DNA of 64,000 nucleotides from JBBPZA01 sp963797015 (lineage in GTDB: Bacteria; Actinomycetota; Thermoleophilia; Solirubrobacterales; Solirubrobacteraceae), in contig CAWCNV010000006.1 of the NCBI GenBank assembly GCA_963797015.1, forward strand, positions 310,001 to 374,000, written 5' to 3'. This document shows positions 58,925 through 64,000 of this stretch, in pieces. The position numbers and the translations under genes are program-made. The notes beneath the pieces were generated by a model, which worked only from the letters and a program-made list of their open reading frames with translations, ran no database searches and was not told the DNA's origin. The stretch's first letter is position 1, and each line of letters opens with the position of its first letter.

Positions 58925-61399
58925 ATGGCCGAGCGCCGCTACGACCCCTCCCGGATCGAGCCGAAATGGCAGGCGGTGTGGGAGCGCGAGGGCACCTGGG
59001 AGGTCTCGAACGATCCCGATCCGCGGCCGAAGAGCTACGTGCTGGAGATGCTGCCGTACCCGAGCGGCGAGCCCCACATCGGGCACCTGAAGACCTACTC
59101 GGTCGGCGACGCGGTGGCGCACTTCAACCGCCGTCACGGGCTGCGCGTGCTGCACCCGATGGGCTACGACGCGTTCGGGTTGCCGGCCGAGAACAACGCG
59201 ATCAAGACCGGCCAACCCCCGCGCGAGGCGACCGAAGAGTCGATCCGCCAGTTCCAGCGCCAGCTCCGCCGGTGGGGCCTGTCGCTCGACTGGACGCGCG
59301 AGCTCGCGACCCACGAGCCCTCCTACTACCGCTGGACGCAATGGATCTTCCTGCGGCTCTTCGAGCACGGCCTGGCCTACCGCAAGGAGGCGGCCGTCCA
59401 GTGGTGCCCGGTCGACCAGACGGTGCTGGCCAACGAGCAGGTCATCGACGGGCACTGCGAGCGCTGTGGCTCGCTGGTCGAGGCGCGCCAGCTCGAGCAG
59501 TGGTTCTTCCGCATCACCGACTACGCCGACCGCCTGCTCGACGACCTCGACACGATCGAGTGGCCCGAGCACGTCAAGACCATGCAGCGCAACTGGATCG
59601 GGCGTTCGGAGGGCGCCGAGGTCACGTTCCGCTGCGAGGAGCTGGGCATCGACTACCCGGTGTTCACGACGCGACCCGACACGCTCTTCGGCGCGACCTT
59701 CTTCGTGATGGCCCCCGAGCACCCCGACGTCTTCCGGCTCGCGCGCGGCACCGAGCACGACGCCGAGGTGCACGAGTACGTCAACCGCGCGCTGCAGGAG
59801 TCGGCCGAGGAGCGCGGCGAGACCGACAAGCCCAAGACCGGCGTCCCGGTCGGCCGCACGGTCATCAACCCCGTGAACGGCGAGCCGCTGCCGATGTTCG
59901 TCGCCGACTACGTGCTGATGGAGTACGGGACCGGGGCGATCATGGCCGTGCCCGCGCACGACCAGCGCGACTTCGACTTCGCGCGCGCGAAGGGGCTGCC
60001 GATCCGCCAGGTCGTGGCGCCGGCGTCGGGGGACCCGGTGCCCGAGGACGAGGCGTTCGTGGGCCACTCCGGCGACGAGCGGCTGGTGAACTCCGGCCGC
60101 TTCGACGGGCTGCCCGCGCCCGAGGCGAAGGCGGCGATCATCGAGTGGCTCGACCGCGAGCGCCGCGGCCACGCGTCGGTCAACTACCGCCTGCGCGACT
60201 GGCTGGTCTCGCGTCAGCGCTACTGGGGCTGCCCGATCCCGATCGTCTACTGCGAGCGCTGCGGGATCGTGCCGGTCCCGGACGAGCAGCTTCCGGTCGA
60301 GCTCCCCGATATCGACGACTACGCGCCGCGCGGACGCTCGCCGCTGGCCGCGGCCGAGGACTGGGTCAACACGCGCTGCCCGTCGTGCGACGGCCCGGCG
60401 CGGCGCGAGACCGACACGATGGACACGTTCGTCGACTCGTCGTGGTACTTCCTTCGCTATTGCGACGCGTCCAACGACGGCGCGCCCTGGGACCGGGAGG
60501 TGCTCGCGCGCTGGATGCCCGTCGACCAGTACATCGGCGGGGTCGAGCACGCGATCCTGCACCTGATGTACGCGCGCTTCTTCGTGAAGGCGCTGGCCGA
60601 CATGGAGCTGCTCGACGTGCAGGAGCCGTTCGCGCGGCTGTTCACGCAGGGGATGATCACCCGCGACGGCGCGAAGATGTCCAAGTCCAAGGGCAACGTC
60701 GTCTCGCCGCAGACGATCGTCGACCGCTACGGGGCCGACACCGCGCGCTGCTACATCCTGTTCATCGGGCCGCCCGACCAGGACGCGGACTGGACCGACT
60801 CGGGCGCCGAGGGCGTGCACCGCTTCCTGGGCCGGCTGTGGCGGCTGGCCGCGGAGGTGGCCGAGACGACCGCTGCCGACTCGCCGGCCCCGGACGCGCC
60901 ACCGGGAGCGGATCTCGAGCTGCTGCGCAAGGCGCACTGGGCGATCGACAAGGTCACGCGCGACGTGGGCGGCGGGCGCTTCGCCTTCAACACGGCGATC
61001 GCCGCGGTCATGGAGCTCGTCAACGCCTGCTACGCGGCGCGCCGCGAGGGGGCGGGGGCGGGGAGCGTGCGCTTCGCGGTCGCCACTGCGGGGTCGCTGC
61101 TGTTCCCGTTCGCGCCGCACGTGGGGGCCGAGGTCTACGAGCTGATGACCGGCGAGCGCGTGTGGGAGAAAGCGTGGCCCGAGCCCGACGAGGCGCTGCT
61201 CGAGCGCGACACCTACGAGCTGGTGTGCCAGGTCAACGGCAAGGTCCGCGACCGGGTCCAGGCGCCGGCGGGGGCCGCGCAGGAGGTCCTGGCCGGGCTG
61301 TGCCGCGAGGCGCCCAACGTGCGCCTGCACGTCGACGGCCGCGAGGTCGTCAAGGAGGTCGTCGTGCCGGGACGGCTCGTGAACCTGGTCGTCCGTTAG
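58925..61399 (+). CDS. leuS: Leucyl-tRNA synthetase
   Basis: 824 residues. HIGH motif in PYPSGEPHIGHLKTYSVGD (HIGH about 51-54), the editing domain with FTTRPDTLFGATFFVMAPEH and the late GAKMSKSKGNVVSP (about 584). DWLVSRQRYWGCPIPIVYC and CDASNDGAPWD are typical of bacterial LeuRS. It charges tRNA-Leu. A SLOG-type gene starts 16 bp downstream. Confidence 0.97.
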   Translation: MAERRYDPSRIEPKWQAVWEREGTWEVSNDPDPRPKSYVLEMLPYPSGEPHIGHLKTYSVGDAVAHFNRRHGLRVLHPMGYDAFGLPAENNAIKTGQPPREATEESIRQFQRQLRRWGLSLDWTRELATHEPSYYRWTQWIFLRLFEHGLAYRKEAAVQWCPVDQTVLANEQVIDGHCERCGSLVEARQLEQWFFRITDYADRLLDDLDTIEWPEHVKTMQRNWIGRSEGAEVTFRCEELGIDYPVFTTRPDTLFGATFFVMAPEHPDVFRLARGTEHDAEVHEYVNRALQESAEERGETDKPKTGVPVGRTVINPVNGEPLPMFVADYVLMEYGTGAIMAVPAHDQRDFDFARAKGLPIRQVVAPASGDPVPEDEAFVGHSGDERLVNSGRFDGLPAPEAKAAIIEWLDRERRGHASVNYRLRDWLVSRQRYWGCPIPIVYCERCGIVPVPDEQLPVELPDIDDYAPRGRSPLAAAEDWVNTRCPSCDGPARRETDTMDTFVDSSWYFLRYCDASNDGAPWDREVLARWMPVDQYIGGVEHAILHLMYARFFVKALADMELLDVQEPFARLFTQGMITRDGAKMSKSKGNVVSPQTIVDRYGADTARCYILFIGPPDQDADWTDSGAEGVHRFLGRLWRLAAEVAETTAADSPAPDAPPGADLELLRKAHWAIDKVTRDVGGGRFAFNTAIAAVMELVNACYAARREGAGAGSVRFAVATAGSLLFPFAPHVGAEVYELMTGERVWEKAWPEPDEALLERDTYELVCQVNGKVRDRVQAPAGAAQEVLAGLCREAPNVRLHVDGREVVKEVVVPGRLVNLVVR

Positions 61400-61414
61400 G
61401 CCGGGGGCCCGCCC

Positions 61415-61888
61415 TTGCCGCCCTACGTCGCGGTGTGCGGGCCGGGCGACGCTTCGGCTGAGCTGGCGCGCGACGCGGAAGAGGTCGGCCGGCGACTGGC
61501 CGAGGGCGGAGCGATCGTCGTGTGCGGGGGCCTCGGCGGGGTGATGGAGGCTGCGTGCCGCGGGGCGCGCGAGGCCGGCGGCATGACCGTCGGGCTGCTG
61601 CCCGGCACCGACCGCCGCGCCGGCAACCGCTGGCTGAGCGTCGCCCTGCCGACCGGCATGGGCGAGCTGCGAAACGGGCTGATCGTGAGGGCGTGCGACG
61701 CGCTGGTCGCGGTCGGCGGAGGCCCGGGCACGCTGTCGGAGATCGCGCTCGCGGTCAAGGCCGGCCGCCCGGTGGTCGGCCTCGGGACGTGGGAGCTGGC
61801 TCGCGACGGCGAGCCGGCGCAGCTCCTCGAGCGCGCGGCCACCGCCGAAGAGGCCGCAGCGCGGGCGCTGGCGTCGGCCTCGACGTAG
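61415..61888 (+). CDS. SLOG-fold protein (TIGR00725/LOG-like)
   Basis: 157 residues from TTG. GGLGGVMEAACRGAREAGG and AVGGGPGTLSEIALAVKAGR are the LOG/DprA-type motifs. LOG proteins are cytokinin-type phosphoribohydrolases; the TIGR00725 subgroup is uncharacterised. SLOG folds also sense nucleotides in conflict systems, but no effector is adjacent in this window. Confidence 0.85.
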   Translation: MPPYVAVCGPGDASAELARDAEEVGRRLAEGGAIVVCGGLGGVMEAACRGAREAGGMTVGLLPGTDRRAGNRWLSVALPTGMGELRNGLIVRACDALVAVGGGPGTLSEIALAVKAGRPVVGLGTWELARDGEPAQLLERAATAEEAAARALASAST

Positions 61889-61995
61889 CGCTCGCCAACC
61901 AATCCCACGGCGCGCCCGAGCGCCCATATGATCGTCGCGGGGAAGGAACCTCGCCCGCCCAGAGCGGGTGCGTCCGGACGCTGAAAGGGGCGGCC

Positions 61996-64000
61996 ATGAC
62001 CTATGTGCGCTTCCAGTTCCGCAGCACGGTGTTTGCGGAGAACGTCAGGGACCAGCTCGCTCGCTCGGACGTCGGATGCATACCGCCGACAGGTCTGGGC
62101 CTGGTGGTCGACGAGATCTCCTACCCGCCCGCCGGCCCGATGCCCATGAGCGCCGCGCAGGGGATCGTGGTCGCGGATCCCGGGCCCGTGGTGGTCGGGG
62201 CACGCGAGGCAGGCGACGCGGGCGAGGCCGCCGAGGCGTCCGGCGCAGAGTCCGTCGCCGTCCTCGCCAGGACGCTGCACCTCCCGCCCTACCTCGACAC
62301 GGGCTACGAGGACGTAGTCGTGCCGGTCGCCGGTGGCGCGCCGGTGACCCTCTCCAAGCAGCGGCTGCTGCTCACGCTCCCGATCACGCTGACCGTACGG
62401 GCCCTCAACGACATGATCCAAGGCACGGGCCAGCCGATCGTCTTGACCATCGACGTACAGCTCTCGGTCGACCTGATCCATCGCGCCGACGCCGACGTCC
62501 TGCGCGTCGGCTACTCGGGGCTCGGCCACCACGAGGGCACCGACCCGAACCTCGAGAAGCTCGTCGCGACGGAGCTTGGAAGCGGGACGATCCAGCCGCG
62601 CGAGGTGCCCTTCGACTACGCGGACGCGGTGTTCGAGGCGCTGCAGAAGATGGGTGCCGGTGGCGACGTCCCGTCGGTGTGCTGGAGCGGGATGACCCTC
62701 TCGCCCGACCGCAACACGGTCGAGTTCCGCCTCGAGCTCAACGAGGACACGAGCGGGACCCACCGGCTCGACGAGTGGCGGCGCTTCTATCGACGCGACA
62801 TCGACAGCCTGCGCGGCGACCGCGACTGGGCGGTCGGCCTGAGCACCGAGATCCTGATCCCGACGGTCGAGGCCGGCGCCAAGGCCGAGATCGAGAACAA
62901 CGACGACTTCGACCTCGACGGCGAGCCCCACGCCGAGTGGCACCCCGAGTGGCCGGGGTTCCGCACGACCTTCAGCGGCGAGGCGATCGACGCCTGCTTC
63001 TGCCTGTTCGTGCAGATCGACCTCAACGTCGACGTGAGGGTCGACACCCAGCTCTCGCTCGCGGCGACGGGCCCGAGCCCCACGATCCAGCTCGACACTT
63101 TCATGCACGCCGACCCGACGAGCACCGCGGAGCAGGCCTGCTGCTTCATCACCGGCGGGGCGCTGTGGCCGATCGTCGGCTGGTTCTACGTCGACCGGGG
63201 CCAGATCTCGTGGGGGAAGTTCCTGCTGGGCTTCTTCTACTGGCCGCTGCTCGGCGGCTTCTACGCGATGGCGTTCTTCGTCGGCGGCAAGCCTCAGGAG
63301 CTGGAGAAGAACTGCACCCAGGACCCGGGCAACGAGGAACACCGGATCTGCACCGTCGACGCGCAGCTCAACGAGGAGTCCGACCCGTGCGACCCCGAGG
63401 CGTCGACGATCAGCCTCGACTCGCTCACGGGCCGCAGCGATGCGATGGTCCTCTCGGGCGCCGTGCAGCAGCGCCGGCTGGAGGCGCCGCGGGTCGGCGT
63501 GACCGAGGCCACGCCCTTCGAATGGCACGGCCCGCGGCCGACGTGCGAGGGCACCGAGGGCGACTGGTCGGCGGTGAGCACCTTCACCGTGAGCCAGGTC
63601 GGCGGGGAGTACCCGCTCGAGGTGTGCGACGTCATCGCGGTCGGGGTGCTCAAGGTCCTCTACAAGCCGCGGATCGTCAGTTGCACGGGCTGTCCGACCA
63701 CCGTCGACGTCGAGGTGAGCACGATCCCCTGGACGGTGGGGAACCCCCATCCCGACTGGGTCCTGGTCCTCACCAACGTGGGCGCGGTGCTGGTGCGGAT
63801 TCCCGTCCTGCCGCCGCTCTCAGACCAGCAGCGCGCGGAGTGGGACGCATACATCGCCAAGTGGCGGATCACGCACTGCCTGCGACCCGATGGCTGGTGG
63901 GAGGAGGGAGAGCTGCTGCCCACGGCATGGTCGCTCGGCCCGCCGCCCCGGCGCGGCGCCACGCGTCGCGTGTGGCGCGTGCGAGCCGGCGGGCTGGAGT
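61996..64000 (+). CDS. Large uncharacterised protein, 3' end beyond the window
   Basis: At least 668 residues from ATG 61996 (GAAAGGGG about 6 nt upstream), open to the window edge. No signal peptide at the N-terminus (MTYVRFQFRSTVFAENVRDQ). Alternating hydrophobic strands (VTLSKQRLLLTLPITLTVRA, then LTIDVQLSVDLIHRADADVL and FRLELNEDTSG) suggest an elongated beta-rich fold. Hydrophobic segments lie around residues 390-430 (ALWPIVGWFYV, then LLGFFYWPLLGGFYAMAFFV). Many cysteines occur in the second half. A TATGAT hexamer near 61926 may be the promoter. No family is recognised and no function is claimed. The long minus-strand frame here (61423-63750) is its shadow. Confidence 0.75.
   Translation, partial: MTYVRFQFRSTVFAENVRDQLARSDVGCIPPTGLGLVVDEISYPPAGPMPMSAAQGIVVADPGPVVVGAREAGDAGEAAEASGAESVAVLARTLHLPPYLDTGYEDVVVPVAGGAPVTLSKQRLLLTLPITLTVRALNDMIQGTGQPIVLTIDVQLSVDLIHRADADVLRVGYSGLGHHEGTDPNLEKLVATELGSGTIQPREVPFDYADAVFEALQKMGAGGDVPSVCWSGMTLSPDRNTVEFRLELNEDTSGTHRLDEWRRFYRRDIDSLRGDRDWAVGLSTEILIPTVEAGAKAEIENNDDFDLDGEPHAEWHPEWPGFRTTFSGEAIDACFCLFVQIDLNVDVRVDTQLSLAATGPSPTIQLDTFMHADPTSTAEQACCFITGGALWPIVGWFYVDRGQISWGKFLLGFFYWPLLGGFYAMAFFVGGKPQELEKNCTQDPGNEEHRICTVDAQLNEESDPCDPEASTISLDSLTGRSDAMVLSGAVQQRRLEAPRVGVTEATPFEWHGPRPTCEGTEGDWSAVSTFTVSQVGGEYPLEVCDVIAVGVLKVLYKPRIVSCTGCPTTVDVEVSTIPWTVGNPHPDWVLVLTNVGAVLVRIPVLPPLSDQQRAEWDAYIAKWRITHCLRPDGWWEEGELLPTAWSLGPPPRRGATRRVWRVRAGGLE

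Noticed and set aside
58880..61927. 1015-residue minus-strand frame over leuS
   Set aside because: Shadow of leuS; low-complexity and without any domain pattern.
61423..63750. 775-residue frame on the minus strand
   Set aside because: It lies opposite the large plus-strand gene that starts at 61996, which has better codon usage, a ribosome binding site and no interruptions. The minus frame is an Arg/Ala/Asp-rich shadow.

Overview
The window is about 64 kb of very GC-rich DNA with dense, short-spaced genes and frequent ATGA/GTGA overlaps. The core gene order (tig-clpP-clpX-valS-folC-ndk-maf-mreB-mreC-mreD-mrdA-rodA-rng-rplU-rpmA-obgE-proB-proA-nadD-rsfS, then leuS), secreted beta-propeller and RTX-like proteins, an SCPx-type thiolase and GTG/TTG starts all point to an actinobacterium. 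The class Thermoleophilia (Solirubrobacterales or a relative) is my best inference from gene content; no marker phylogeny was possible.

Layout. 0-5.7 kb: a partial NTF2-like protein, a secreted GH5 glycosidase, a secreted beta-propeller protein, tRNA-His(GTG), a lipocalin-like protein and two divergent small HNH proteins. 5.7-10.7 kb is an accessory patch. It holds an SRPBCC protein, a pair of 35-bp direct repeats, an IS110-family element with IS1111-like inverted repeats, a GFA-family protein and a complete IS1182-type element (21-bp perfect inverted repeats). 10.7-24 kb: oxidoreductase, methyltransferases, STAS anti-anti-sigma factor, NodB deacetylase, a TetR-lipase-thiolase unit, a creatininase-like hydrolase, a two-FHA ABC exporter, a class II amidotransferase and a two-CNB-domain protein.

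23.3-44.1 kb is the conserved core. Protein quality control (tig, clpP, clpX), valS, folC and ndk/maf lead into a tightly coupled cell-shape operon (mreB-mreC-mreD-mrdA-rodA) that runs on into an RNase E/G, rplU-rpmA and obgE. 44-54 kb: methyltransferase, sugar-dehydrogenase-like propeller, proB/proA (proline), an RTX-like secreted protein, a PlsC acyltransferase, nadD (NAD), rsfS and a FUSC-family membrane protein. 54-64 kb: an Asp/Glu racemase-like protein, a nuclease reading frame that runs straight through tRNA-Ala(GGC), a coiled-coil protein, an alpha/beta hydrolase, leuS, a SLOG-fold protein and a large unknown protein cut by the window end.

The most unusual signals are: (i) a family of long palindromic intergenic elements, three copies within 10 kb (22.98, 29.81 and 31.95 kb), with related outer arms and different inner hairpins; (ii) a maf frame that has no ATG/GTG/TTG before its conserved N-terminus and joins the ndk stop at a CCCC tract; (iii) an IS110-family element whose non-coding ends could encode a bridge RNA; (iv) a nuclease-tRNA-Phd continuous frame; and (v) three frameshifted genes in 52-57 kb, which are either real decay or indel errors. 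Many housekeeping genes also carry a TANNNT hexamer 8-11 nt before the start codon and no Shine-Dalgarno, which suggests leaderless transcripts.
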